Below the pieces are notes generated by a model, which worked only from the letters and a program-made list of their open reading frames with translations, did not search any database and was not told where the DNA came from. From contig OZ024744.1 in the NCBI GenBank assembly GCA_964016885.1, forward strand, positions 118,740,697-118,804,696: 64,000 bases of DNA, written 5' to 3'. This document shows, piece by piece, positions 10,536-21,084 of this stretch (positions within the stretch are counted from its first letter, which is position 1; each line of letters begins with the position of its first letter). The translations under genes and the position numbers were made by a program. The DNA comes from Eledone cirrhosa. Taxonomy: Eukaryota; Mollusca; Cephalopoda; Octopoda; Eledonidae.

Positions 10536-13006
10536 TTAACCTTTTAGCATTCAAACCAACAAGATTATGTCCCCTTTCATTTATTCAAACCGACATTTAA
10601 TACCACATGGAGATCTTCTAAAAATAAACATTGACATCATCGAAATCTCGTCAATTCAAGGTTACTGCGAGATAAAGCTCTTACGCGCGAAAATTAACTC
10701 TTAGTATAGTTAAAGAACTTGCGATAACACGTGTTTTTAACGTTGAAAGTGTAACATGGCTTCCGAAAGTAGCGACAACGAATTTGAAGGTTTTACATCC
10801 GACGACATTCAAGATCAAAAAGAAACAGAAGATAATATTAGTGATTTATCTTCAAACGAATCAGATAAATTTATTTCTGATATATCTGATGATGATGATA
10901 GTTACTTTGAAAGTGAAAGAGAAGATTTGACTGACACCATTGAAAAAAAAGCAACGTGGTTGAAAGAAGCAACACCAATACATGTTTCGGATTTTACTGA
11001 AGGGCGCCATTGAAAAATACCACACTAATATATGTTCCCGATTTTATTCAAAATACTGGCCCACAACACACATTACCACCCGATGCTAAAGCTCTGGATT
11101 TTTATTTTTTATTTTTACCACAAACTTTCTTTCTAAGTTGTGGCAGAAGAGGCAAATCGCTATGCCCAACAATAAATTTCTAATCAAGAAAAACCCGATC
11201 TGTTATGGCGTCCGACAGATTGTGCTGAAATGAAAGCGTTTTTTACCATAGATATTATGTTTGATATTAAATAATTTTCAAGACAGTGGAATTATTGGAG
11301 TACTGATATAAGGTTTGGTGAGCCTTATATATCTAGTATTATGGCAAAAACGAGATTCATCAAATTAAACCAGTATTTGCATCTGGTTGATACTTCAAAT
11401 GCCCTTGGTAGAAATGAATCAAATTACGACTCACTGTACAAAGTACGACCATTAATTGAAATGTTGTCGGAAAAATTTAAAAGTGTGTATATACCTGGAA
11501 CAAATCTTAGTGTTGATGAAGCTATGATTGGGTATAAGGGTAGGGTTCATTTCAGACAGTATATGCCAGCTAAACGCACCAAATGGGGAATCAAAGTGTG
11601 GGAACTGTGTGAATCGGACACAGGATACTGTGTAAACTTTGATGTTTACACAGGAAAAAAACAAAACGGAGAGAGAAAACATGGGTTGGGTTACGATGTG
11701 TGGTCGCTGACCCAACCCTTCCACTTTCAACACAGACATATATATTTTGACCGTTTTTTTTCTTCAGTGCTTTTAGCAGAGCATCTTGTAAATACGTACA
11801 CCTGCGGCACAATAATGAGCAATCGGAAAGGGCTACCCCAAGAAATAAAAGTTGCGAAACTGAAAAACAGAGGGGACATTCTCCAAATGCAAAAGGGAAC
11901 ATGTTAGCCACAGTGTTCAAAGACAAACAGCAAATTTTGTTCCTGAGTTCTAACCAACAACCAGTGGTTGGATGCCCTGGAAAGAAATGGTGGAGATACA
12001 TCTTGTGGTTTTTAGTGAATTTAACCATTGTGAATTCTTTTATTGTATTTACTAAAAGCCACAAGGATCCGCCACCACCAAAGGACTACTGTCATATGAA
12101 GTTTCGTGTGGACATTGCATCCTAGCTACGTGGAAGATATACTTCTCGCAAACACAAAGCTGGGAAAAAATCAAAATTAGCAGTGGTCCACAAAGAAAAT
12201 ATTGATTTTTACAAAGTGGAGAGAATTGATGGTAGGAGGAAGGTTTGCCGATTGTGCTCTTTGCAAAAGAGAAAAACTGTTAAAGGTTACGCAATCCAAT
12301 CCCTATTTATGTGTTCCTTTTGCAAAGAGCCATTATGTAAAGGGTGTTTTGGGCAGTATCACGATAGAAATATTGTCTGACAATATTGAAAACAATATTT
12401 TAAAAATATATTAGAACACATATACAAAAACACCTGCATTCACCTGTGTCACACCTGTTAATGAACTTATATATTGGGAACATTCTGTTACGTAAATTTA
12501 CACCGTACATTGTGTAAGAGTACATTGCCAATATTATTTTGACTGGTGAAAAGGTTTTATACATTTTTTTCAATGAAAATATTTGCCTGGAATGTAGAGA
12601 AAGATTACACCTGCATTTTTAATTAATTCACCTGTTCGGAAAACTGCTAGAATTGATGGAAATCAGCATCTAGGTCATTATTGGATTTTTTTGCAACAAA
12701 TCTAACAGGTAAGGCAAATAAAGTTTAAATTTTTGTGTTTATCCATAAAGTTATTACTTTTACACCTGTTAATTAATTTCACCTGCCCATAAAAGTCAAA
12801 TTTAACAAAAAAAAATCAGGTAAAAATATATAATTGTAAATTATAGTTCTTTAAACATCTACTGACAAAATTTCAAGTCTGCACATAGAAAATTAAAGTA
12901 ATTACAAACAAATAAAATTGATAACCCTCTTGAGTATAATTAAGTGAAAATAATGCGAATAGATGAACATGACATTTGACAATTCAATGTGAATGCTAGG
13001 GGTTAA
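10536..13006 (+). mobile_element. piggyBac-like element, copy 2, nested in copy 1
   Basis: Flanked by TTAA at 10536-10539 and TTAA at 13003-13006, with short terminal inverted repeats (ccttttagcattcaaacc at the left; gtgaatgctagggg at the right). TTAA duplication is the hallmark of piggyBac insertion, so this element inserted into the 5' UTR of copy 1. It carries a long but broken transposase region (10756-12380). The 3' region (12400-13000) is non-coding AT-rich sequence that also occurs in the deletion derivatives. Confidence 0.9.
10756..12380 (+). pseudogene. piggyBac-like transposase, broken
   Basis: The N-terminal acidic segment MASESSDNEFEGFTSDDIQD is open to 11013, then frameshifts and stops until 11341. 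The block 11341-11907 holds the DDE_Tnp_1_7 domain with LSVDEAMIGYKGR (first catalytic Asp) and IYFDRFFSS (second). After SNQQPVV (about 11960) the sequence jumps to GKKWWRYILWFLVN, so the part expected to carry the remaining catalytic Asp residues is deleted. A C-terminal cysteine-rich finger remains at 12230-12370 (CRLC, CSFC, CKGC, then a His). Two frame changes near 11905 and 12125-12185. Non-functional. Confidence 0.9.
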
Positions 13007-13164
13007 GTGTTAATTTTCGCAGCAGTCTCGAATTGACGAGATTTTGATGATGGTTTGTTTATTTTTAGAACAATTTTTTAGTGTGGGTGTTTTCGGGCGA
13101 TTTGAACAAATGAAGGGGAAATAATTTTTGGCGGTTTGAACACTAAAGGGTTAAACACTCCTCA

Positions 13165-13655
13165 TCATACACTTCTTGTCTCAGTTGACTGGTTCCACAA
13201 TGTAATTGGGATGTTAGGATAACATGAATGCTCAATATGCAATAAATTTTTGTGTCACACTTGGCAAAACACTGCAGAAACCTATGAAATGGTCAAAACT
13301 GCTTTCATGAGCCAGGCAACCATTTTCTGCTGGCACAGGAGGTTCCAGGAGGACAAGAGGTGTGGCAAGAAGAGGGACATCAGGATGCCAAAGTTGGTTG
13401 ACAAAATTCACAAATTTCTGGACGAGGACCATCGTGCATCTCTTCTGATGATTGCTAAACAATTTGAAGTGGCAGAGGGTAGGAGCAAAGTTTGTTCCCA
13501 GAGTGCTCAATGAAGATCAAAGGCAGAAGTGCTACAGGTGCATTGAAGTTGGAGGATTCTACTTTGAGGGAGACCAGAGTTTTGTGTAGATCTGAGTTAA
13601 ATAAATGTCTCTCTGATAAAAGTCTCAAAACAGACATCAAAATAATCATGATATT
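13165..13655 (+). mobile_element. Internally deleted mariner-like element
   Basis: Reads MNAQYAINFCVTLGKT, then with a frame change ATIFCWHRRFQEDKRCGKKR, LVDKIHKFLDEDHRASLLMI and AKQFEVAEG, the helix-turn-helix N-terminus of mariner transposases. It then jumps to the transposase end (HisCysIleGluVal-type C-terminus, gtgcattgaagttggagga) near 13535. The catalytic domain is missing. It lies immediately outside the end of piggyBac copy 1. Confidence 0.75.
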
Positions 13656-13671
13656 ATATATATATATATCA

Positions 13672-14157
13672 TCATCATCATCATCAGGTCGAGCTTGCTC
13701 AGCTTTCTACGACACGTTTCCTCCATCCATCTCTGTCTCTCATAGCGTTTGCCAGTTCTTCCGCAGTGCATCCAGTATATTCCTCAAGTTGCTTGACGTA
13801 TGTCTTCTTGGGAGGACCAGCGTTTCTTGCTCCACGGAAAAGATATGGAAATCAAACCTGCCGGCCAAACTGAACAAGAATTTCTTCAGAGCTGCTGTGG
13901 AATTTGTGCTTGTTTATGGCTCTATCACTTGGATGCTAACGTCGAAACTGGAGAAAAAGCTAGACGGGGCATACACACGTATGCTCTGCACTGCTTTGAA
14001 CGTGTCTTGGAGGGAATACCCAACAAATAAGGATCTCTATGGCAATATACCACCTATCAGCTGGTCAATACGTGGACAGAGAATCAGATTTGCTGGCCAC
14101 TGTTGGTGCAGCAAGGAAGAAGTAGCAGGTGATGTGTTGTGGAGTCCATCTCATATA
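13672..14157. mobile_element. LINE 3' fragment (CR1-like end) with 5' inversion
   Basis: 13672-13843 reads on the minus strand as the end of a LINE ORF (PPKKTYVKQLEEYTGCTAEE, then MRDRDGWRKRV) followed by (gat)n at its low-coordinate end. 13845-14157 reads on the plus strand as the part just before it (FFRAAVEFVLVYGSITWML, LEKKLDGAYTRML, then GDVLWSP). Upstream part inverted relative to the 3' part is the arrangement made by twin priming during LINE insertion. Confidence 0.7.
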
Positions 14158-14160
14158 TAT

Positions 14161-14226
14161 GTAATCTGACAGTGATTTCACTCTCCCTATATATATATAG
14201 GAAGAGTGAAACCACTGTCAGATTAC
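14161..14226. repeat. Short inverted repeat around (TA)n
   Basis: Arms 14161-14186 and 14201-14226 are complementary with two mismatches, separated by a TA tract. It could fold as a 26-bp hairpin. Confidence 0.85.
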
Positions 14227-14279
14227 AGGTTGCCACCTGAAAAAAGAAGGTATCTTCAATTTGGATATTTGTTCAATAT

Positions 14280-14625
14280 GTTTGCAACTGAGGTGTTTAG
14301 GGAACTGCTACCAACAAAAGGTTTCTCCTTATGAAAGAAAGGTCAGCTGTGTGGCATGCTGTATATTAGTGAGTCATGGGCAGTGAACGCAGGAGAGAAA
14401 TAAAGCAAGCATGCTTCAATGGATGTGCAATATTAATGTTGTGAAAGGCAGAACATGGATGAACTGAGAGAGAAACTAGGTATAAGAGGAATCAGATGTA
14501 GTGTGTAGGAGAGGAGACTGTGCTAGTATAGACATGTGATGTGTATGGATGACAATTGCTGTGTGAAGAAGTGCCAAATCCTAGTGGAAGAAAACTGCAG
14601 TAGAGCTGGTCTCAAATGTATGCAT
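14280..14625 (+). mobile_element. Degenerate LINE fragment, family B
   Basis: Traces of RELLPTKGFSL, the NEASMLQWMCNINV region and ELREKLGIRGIRCSV are readable across frame changes. It matches the family B end. Confidence 0.6.
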
Positions 14626-14679
14626 ATGTCCGTGTGGGCATGAGTTTATCTATGTGTGTGTGTGTGAGTGTGTGTGTGT

Positions 14680-17600
14680 ATCATCATCATCATCATCATC
14701 ATCAGGTTTAGCGTCCGTGTTCCACGCTTGCATGGGTTTGGACGGGGGTTTTCCCACTTGAGGCAAGAGTGGTTGTCTTGCTCGCATAGGACTGTCTGGC
14801 GGGTTTTCTACAGTTGGATGCCCTTCCTAACACCAACCACATTTACAGTGTGGGGCTGGGAGGTTTTTACCGTGTTGCCTACACGGCCACATTACAGCGT
14901 GGACTGTCTGGCGGGTTTTCTACAGCTGGATGCCCTTCCTAACACCAACCACATTTACAGTGTGGGGCTGGGAGGTTTTTACCGTGTTGCCTACACGGCC
15001 ACATTTACAGCGTGGACTGTGTGTTTTTTGTCGTGACACCTACACGATCTCATTTGTTTCGGCCTGGATGTTGTGGGGCCAACATAACTTTACATTGAAA
15101 GGGGCGGTGTGGGTGGGGTGGAGGTGGAGGTGGTGGGACGGGGGTGTGTTTTGATAGAGGTGCCTACTGACTGTAGTAGGTTTTTACTTTGTATTTAGGT
15201 AAGGCGGGTCTTCTCTATTACTGAGTACCGCCAAAGGTCTCGGTCCAGTGACATTGTCTTGGAGAGGTGTAAGCGTGTGAGGTCGGAAATTATCAGCTCG
15301 TCCCATGTTTTTCTGGGTCTGCCTACTCCGTGGCTACCGTCTATCTTTATTGCCCTGCACTTTGTTATACAGCTGTCGTCTTTCATGCGCATCACGTGAC
15401 CGTACCAACGTAGCCTTCTCTCGAGTAAACAACATCTGATCCCTCTTATTTCTAATTTTTTCCTTAGTTCGTTTATGCTTTGCCGTTCACGTATATTACT
15501 ATTGCACATCCAGCGGAGCATGCAAGCTTCGTTCCTCTCTAGTCTGCGTATATCCTCTGCACACAATGCCCAGGTCTCACTGCCATGCAGCATTGCTGTT
15601 CGTATGCAGGCATCGTATAACCTGCCTTTCATTTTTAGGGAGAACCCTCTAGCGGCTAATAGTGGTATAAGCTCTCTGAACTTTTTCCATCCAGTTCTGA
15701 CTCTAGCTACTGTACTTTCAGAGCACCCTCCCCCACTGCTGATTTTGTCACCCAGATAACGGAAGCTATCCACTATTTCTATAGAACCCTCTGCGCAGTT
15801 GAAGGAGCTAGTATTTTGTGGGCACTTGCTGCTACTTATTGCACCAGAGCACCGGCCACATGTAAAATCTATGTTCTTAGTTAGCTTACCTGTGATCCCA
15901 CTACATCTTTTATGCACCCATACTTTGCATTTGGGACATAAAATGGAGTTTCTACCTACGCCTTTCCTACACACTGAGCATGGCCATTTCCCCGATGGGA
16001 CCGCCGCCTTATTTTCTTTCCTACAAACTAGAACTTTAGTCTTAGCCAGGTTAATTTTAAGGCCTTTTGATTCTAGGCCGTGCTTCCACGTTTGGAATTT
16101 CTTCTCTAGTTCGGTCATTGATTCAGCTATGAGCGTTAGATCATCTGCGTATAGGAGTTCCCATGGGCAGCCGGTCTTGAACTCCTCTGTTATAGCCTGA
16201 AGGGCAATAATAAATAGTAGGGGGCTAAGTACAGAGCCCTGATGGACACCAACTTTTACGCTAAACTCTTCACTATATTCGTTGTTAATTCTAACCTTAC
16301 TGACTGTTTCTTTATACATGGCTTGTATAGCTCTCACAAGCCATTCGTCAACACCTAGTTTTCTAAGAGACCACCAGATAATGGAACGGGGGACTCTGTC
16401 GAAGGCTTTCTCCAAGTCGACAAAAGCTAAGTATAGGGGTTTACTTTTAGCTAGGTACTTCTCCTGTAGTTGTCGTACAATGAAAAGAGCGTCTGTGGTA
16501 CTTTTGCCTGACTCAAACCCGAACTGCATTTCATCTAGATCAATTCTCTCTCTGATTAGTTGCGCTATTACTTTTTCCGTGACCTTCATGACCTGGTCGA
16601 TTAATTTAATGCCTCTATAGTTACTCCTATCTAGGGCATCTCCTTTTCCCTTATAGCAGTTAACGATGATGCTGCTACGCCATTCCTTCGGAACAACCCC
16701 ATTCTGTACGACTTGGTTAACTATCCGGGTGACCATGGTGTGTCCCACCGAACCAGATGCCTTCAGCATCTCAGCAACTATTTCCGAAGGCCCAGCCGCC
16801 TTACCCGTCTTCATATCTTTGATTGCCTTACTTATTATACTACCTTCAACTAACACTGCTGGTCCCTCTATTGGATCGATCTGGGGAAGACTATCTTTCT
16901 CCCATTTGTTCTCCTCATTTAGAAGCCTTTCGTAGTGACACTTCCAAGCTACCTTCTTATCAGCGTCGGTGATGGCAAGTATGCCATCATCGTTAAGTAC
17001 ACACTTCTCCCCGACAATATCACGGTTTTCCTTGACACATTGCCTGGCAATCCTGAACACCTCACGTTTTTGGTCCTCACGTTGTAGAACATGCTTGAAC
17101 TTTCTTTCCTCTGCTTCCCTTCTTGCGAAGTACACTTGTCTCCTAGCTTCCCTCCTGGCCACTTGATAGTCTTCTCTACTTCCCCCATCCCGCCATACTT
17201 TCCAAGCCTGCTTTTTGGCCTTAATTGACTCCTCCACCTTACTGTTCCACCACCATGTTACTCTCCTCCTACCTACAGGCCTGCTCCAGCCACAGACTTC
17301 GTCTGCCGCCGTCAGCAGGTTTGCTCTCAGGAATTCCCACTGTTCCTCTATATTATACGACTCTAATTGCTCTTCCTTACTGTCGAAAGCGTCAAGTAAT
17401 TTGCTTTGAAATTTATTTCTGGCTATGGGGTCCTTTAGCTTCCATATTTTTCTCCTGAGGATAGTCCTCTTTCGCTGTCTAGTACGTCTCGTCCTGACTA
17501 TGAGGTCGCTAATTATCAGTCTATGTTGGGAGGTGAATTCTTCATGGGGGTGGGATTTAGTGTTAACAACAGACACTCTGTCACGTCTTCTGGTAAGGAT

Positions 17601-18480
17601 ATAATCTACCTGGCTTGTGTGTTCCCCCGACCTATAGGTGATCAAGTGATTGTCTCGTTTTTTGAAGTTAGTGTTACAGATAGTTAAGTTATTTGCGTCG
17701 CAGAATTCCAGGATTCTGGAGCCTTCCTCATTTCTAGTACCGAACCCATAGCCTCCATGGATTCCGTCATAGCCGTCACAATGTTGTCCAACGTGACCAT
17801 TTAGATCGCCTGCAATAACTATATAGTCACTGTCGGTTATTTGGGAGGTAGCGAGCATCAGTGTCTCGTAGAATCTGTCTTTTATAGCGCGGGGCTGTCC
17901 GGATTGGGGTGCGTACGCAGATATTACTGTCACCGTAGTTTTATTGTGGACAAGTCTTATTTTAATTATTCTGTCGTTCACTCTATTTACGTCTATTATC
18001 TTATCTGCCCACTTTTCTGCTACCATGATTCCTACCCCACCCAACCCATTGTCATTTCCCACCCAGAAAAGCTTATAGCATCGCTCTTTACCCACGATGA
18101 ATCTAGCCGACCCTCCCCTCCACCTGGTCTCTTGAATACAACAAACATCGACCTCCTTACGTTCAAGCATTTCTACAACCTCGTTCGAGCGACCCTTTAA
18201 GGTGCCTACATTCATGGTACCAACTCTGAAGTTTTGGATTGCGTTTGGAGGGTGGGAGCGGTGGGGCGCGGGGGGGGATGGGGTTATATTAGCCATCCTG
18301 GGCCGAAACAAGGAGGAGTGCTTGCATTCTCGTCCACGAGGTGAATTTGGCTTTATCTTTGGCATTGTCGCTGAGCGTCCACATTTTTCTCTCTTCAACT
18401 CTCCAGAATTCCGTAGTCCATCCATCATATCGAAAAGCAACCAGTTAAGCGATAGTATGGGCCTCTGACTTATGATTGGT
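14680..18480 (-). mobile_element. Full-length LINE, family A (RTE/CFDP2-like)
   Basis: About 3.8 kb. It has a short G/C-rich 5' part, one long ORF (15195-18440), a 3' UTR of roughly 500 bases and a terminal (gat)n tail (14680-14703 as atcatc on the plus strand). The 3' UTR holds two tandem copies of a module of about 112 bp (ggatgcccttcctaacacc phrase at 14817 and 14929). The 5' end abuts (ta)n at 18481. Because the ORF has no stop or frameshift it is the best candidate here for a recently active element. It lies in the 20.7-kb ZDHHC intron, same strand as the gene. Confidence 0.93.
15195..18440 (-). CDS. LINE endonuclease-reverse transcriptase (1081 aa)
   Basis: Single uninterrupted ORF. 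Residues about 71-312 form an APE-type endonuclease: TMNVGTL, QETRW (103-107), SAYAPQSG (174-181), GDLNGHVG (211-218), and SQHRLIISD (304-312, Q where many LINEs have D, as seen in CFDP2-like proteins). Residues about 580-805 hold reverse transcriptase: NCYKGKGDALDRSNYRGIKL, FVDLEKAFDRVPR (673-685), GVHQGSVLSPLLF (731-743) and the YADD active site (764-767). Residues about 821-864 hold a PHD/zinc-ribbon-like finger (CSVC, CPKC, HKRC, CGRC). The C-terminal region has LERRLRWYGHVMR and GVGRPRKTWDEL. Later starts at residue 26 (MPKIK) or 49 (MANIT) are equally possible. Function by family: target-primed reverse transcription of its own RNA. Confidence 0.93.
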   Translation of the reverse strand: MLFDMMDGLRNSGELKREKCGRSATMPKIKPNSPRGRECKHSSLFRPRMANITPSPPAPHRSHPPNAIQNFRVGTMNVGTLKGRSNEVVEMLERKEVDVCCIQETRWRGGSARFIVGKERCYKLFWVGNDNGLGGVGIMVAEKWADKIIDVNRVNDRIIKIRLVHNKTTVTVISAYAPQSGQPRAIKDRFYETLMLATSQITDSDYIVIAGDLNGHVGQHCDGYDGIHGGYGFGTRNEEGSRILEFCDANNLTICNTNFKKRDNHLITYRSGEHTSQVDYILTRRRDRVSVVNTKSHPHEEFTSQHRLIISDLIVRTRRTRQRKRTILRRKIWKLKDPIARNKFQSKLLDAFDSKEEQLESYNIEEQWEFLRANLLTAADEVCGWSRPVGRRRVTWWWNSKVEESIKAKKQAWKVWRDGGSREDYQVARREARRQVYFARREAEERKFKHVLQREDQKREVFRIARQCVKENRDIVGEKCVLNDDGILAITDADKKVAWKCHYERLLNEENKWEKDSLPQIDPIEGPAVLVEGSIISKAIKDMKTGKAAGPSEIVAEMLKASGSVGHTMVTRIVNQVVQNGVVPKEWRSSIIVNCYKGKGDALDRSNYRGIKLIDQVMKVTEKVIAQLIRERIDLDEMQFGFESGKSTTDALFIVRQLQEKYLAKSKPLYLAFVDLEKAFDRVPRSIIWWSLRKLGVDEWLVRAIQAMYKETVSKVRINNEYSEEFSVKVGVHQGSVLSPLLFIIALQAITEEFKTGCPWELLYADDLTLIAESMTELEKKFQTWKHGLESKGLKINLAKTKVLVCRKENKAAVPSGKWPCSVCRKGVGRNSILCPKCKVWVHKRCSGITGKLTKNIDFTCGRCSGAISSSKCPQNTSSFNCAEGSIEIVDSFRYLGDKISSGGGCSESTVARVRTGWKKFRELIPLLAARGFSLKMKGRLYDACIRTAMLHGSETWALCAEDIRRLERNEACMLRWMCNSNIRERQSINELRKKLEIRGIRCCLLERRLRWYGHVMRMKDDSCITKCRAIKIDGSHGVGRPRKTWDELIISDLTRLHLSKTMSLDRDLWRYSVIEKTRLT

Positions 18481-19200
18481 TATATATATATATACTTGTG
18501 GGTAGGCGTGTGTGCATGTAAGGGTCTCTATATATTGTGTGCAAACATACATGTGAGTGCACCTATATATGCATGAGTGCAAGTGTATATATACGGGTAT
18601 GTCTTGGACATTTATGGTATGATGTCTATTGCAGTCATTGTTGTTTCATAGTATTAGTAGAGACAATCATCACTGCCTCCACTCTTACTGTTATTACAGC
18701 CAATCACACACGTGCATCAGCTGAAGTTTGTCTACTGTCACCTGTGTGTACGTGTGTTAGTATAGGAGTGTGTGCTTGTATATGTATTTGTGTGAATGTA
18801 TGTGTATGTATGCACATTTATGTGCAAGAGTATGTGTATATGTTAGTAATTGTATATATATATATATATAAGTATATTATGTGTGTGAGCATGTGTATCA
18901 TTATTATCATTGTGATTAGTGTGTGTATATGTTGTATGCGAACATAAAGGTGAGTACATATGTATGTGTGCATACGAGTGCACATCTGCAAGTATGGCTA
19001 TGTGTATGTATATATATTTTGGAGTTCTTGGATTAAAGTGAATCTATTCATCTATGTAATGCGTATATATGTGTGCATGCATTATGTATTTTTGTTTATA
19101 GTCAAGTTCTTGTGGCTTGTATGTGTGTTTGTATGTTCACCAGTGAAAATACCCAATCATCAAAACTCATTTCAGAAACTCTAACCCCCCCCCCCCTATC
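18481..19200. repeat. TA/TG-rich low-complexity tract
   Basis: (ta)n at 18481-18494, then TG-rich sequence (tgtgtgtat phrases, 18530-19140), another TA tract near 18855 and a poly-C run at 19185-19196. The ORFs rich in Cys, Val, Ile and Tyr here come from the repeats. Confidence 0.8.
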
Positions 19201-19430
19201 ACGGGTCATCCTTTTACATCCAATTGATGATTCTTTACAGTTATGACCAACATCTGAGATCAAACCTACCTGACCTGATTGACATAATTATACACATCTT
19301 ACAGACAGAATTACCTTCTTTCTTTCTTCTCCCCACCCCCTTCCACCCATGCCACCTTTTTTTCTTTCCGTTACTTACCTTCCCTCTCAGTCTTCTCATT
19401 TTCTTTATATGCTCAAAATATGTAGACTCA

Positions 19431-19651
19431 TAATATTTATTGTGCAAAAAAGATATATTGCTTATAACTTTATATGCTCAAAATATAATTATATGGACTT
19501 TCACTTTAAATATATTTATTCACTTATCTACTGTAATTGCTTTGATGTTGTATACAAATAAGTAGTAGAGTTTAATTTGAAATGTATACATATATATGTA
19601 TACATATAATATTTATTGTGCAAAAAAGATATATTGCTTATAACTTTATAT
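19431..19651. repeat. 45-bp direct duplication
   Basis: A block beginning ataatatttattgtgcaaaa and ending taactttatat occurs at about 19430-19474 and again at 19606-19651. Intervening sequence is unrelated AT-rich DNA. Confidence 0.8.
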
Positions 19652-19871
19652 TTATATAATCCATGCTTATTTGTTTGAGTGCCCAAATAAATAATTTCAG
19701 TAATTATACTCATGGTAAGTACTATTTGGTGCGGGTTTTTTTTAACGTAAACAAAAAATTACCCTGATATGTTTTATCTTGTGTTTGGCTTATTTTTCAA
19801 TGTATATATATATCCATATATGGTTGACAGATGAGAAAAAAGAGTGCTCAATACTGAAGTAGAGTTTTAAT

Positions 19872-20032
19872 ATTCATTATATTAAGGCTAAATAGTGAGT
19901 CTTGCTACTCTGGTGTTTCACCTGTTTATCACAGGGTCATCAGACAAGAACTGTTCTTGTCTGATGACCCTGTGATAAACAGGTGAAACACCAGAGTAAC
20001 AAGACTCACTATTTAGCCTTAATATAATGAAT
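19872..20032. repeat. 161-bp near-perfect palindrome
   Basis: Arms 19872-19951 and 19953-20032 are reverse complements over 80 nt with a single mismatch and a one-base centre at 19952. Each strand carries ctgatga, a 5-bp stem (cctgt/acagg) and gaaac in the order of a hammerhead core (see findings). It lies in the 20.7-kb ZDHHC intron, so the pre-mRNA would contain a long duplex. Confidence 0.95.
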
Positions 20033-20158
20033 AGTATATATATATATAATGAATATTATATATATATATAATGAATATTATATATATATGTATATATATA
20101 ATATTCATTTAATCACACATGTGCACGCACATACAGACACACACAAATATATATATAT
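20033..20158. repeat. TA-rich minisatellite
   Basis: Three or more imperfect copies of an about 26-bp unit (aatgaatatt plus tatata) directly follow the palindrome, then a CA/TA tract to 20158. Confidence 0.8.
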
Positions 20159-20159
20159 A

Positions 20160-21080
20160 AAAGAAAAAAAAAAGCCTGAGTTTTTAAATCTATGATCTTT
20201 AATTTAAAATTTCAGGATATGAACTGACATTTGTCAGATTTGAAATGCTCATATGATATCATACGGTACAATATGATATAAGTAAAACTGTGAAATGCTC
20301 ATATATATATATGATGTAAGGAGGAAATCTCTACAAAATACTAGAAGTGTACAGAAGAAAAGGACTAAAGACTACATAGTGCTTTTCAACAAATTTCAGG
20401 GAAATGTAAATCCCCCTACAGCCAACAAATGTAAAGCTAATTTAATCAATGCTTTGCTTGAAATGCATTATAATAGCTTACTGTGATTCTTCATATATTG
20501 CATGTCTTGAAAACAACTATTGACATCTAGAGAGAAAGTCAAAGACAGAATGAGGAGAGTCTGGAATTGTGAACAATAGTAGTAGGTTTCTTGTTTTCTC
20601 AACAATAATAGGTCAATAAATTATTCATTTAAAACAGAAAACATCTGACTTAATGAATTAGAAACTTGAGATGGATATTTATTTGATGTACGTATAGTAA
20701 TAACAATATCTCTTTAGAAATATTTTAAAATAAACTTTAGTTCTTTTTTATATCCATATTGTGATCCTTTAACAAACATAATTTAATTGTTTCTACTTGA
20801 GGCACAAGGCCAGCAAACATAATTTAATGTCAGCATATAGCACTCATACATACAAAGTTTTTTTAAATATTAAAAGTAGCTTTCTCTACTCATGTTTCTG
20901 TCAGAGCTAATCCCAAAACAAACTTCTTTTATTGCTATACAAGTGTTTACTATTCTTTTATATGCCATTCTCAATAGGAATCTACAAAGATCTCCAATTG
21001 TCAGGTAACCTACAGCACTGTTTGTTTTGATGGAATTAAACCTGTGTACAGATTAATCTAGCTTCTTTCTTTCTCTCTCC
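20160..21080. other. No gene recognised; small SINE1 tail fragment
   Basis: AT-rich intron sequence. The only recognisable piece is a minus-strand SINE1 tail at about 20788-20817 (ttgtttctacttgaggcaca). No supported ORF or RNA. Confidence 0.5.
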
Positions 21081-21084
21081 CGCT

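Larger units (their letters stand above)
9681..13154 (-). mobile_element. piggyBac-like deletion derivative, copy 1, split by copy 2
   Basis: Ends are TTAA at 9681-9684 (followed by gagcattcgcattaatttt) and TTAA at 13151-13154 (preceded by gtttgaacactaaaggg). These are the same outer ends as copies at 30481-31735 and 34768-37615. The element is interrupted by copy 2 (10536-13006): the 5' UTR stops at 10535 and resumes at 13007 with gtgttaattttcgcagcag, exactly as the uninterrupted copy at 31600-31640 reads. Internally it has lost most of the transposase, keeping only the N-terminal ORF. Non-autonomous by inference. Confidence 0.9.

Noticed and set aside
15475..17458. Several plus-strand ORFs inside the full-length LINE (and equivalents at 43810-45581 and 47108-48946)
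   Set aside because: They are antisense to the conserved LINE ORF and recur in every LINE copy, so they are shadows.
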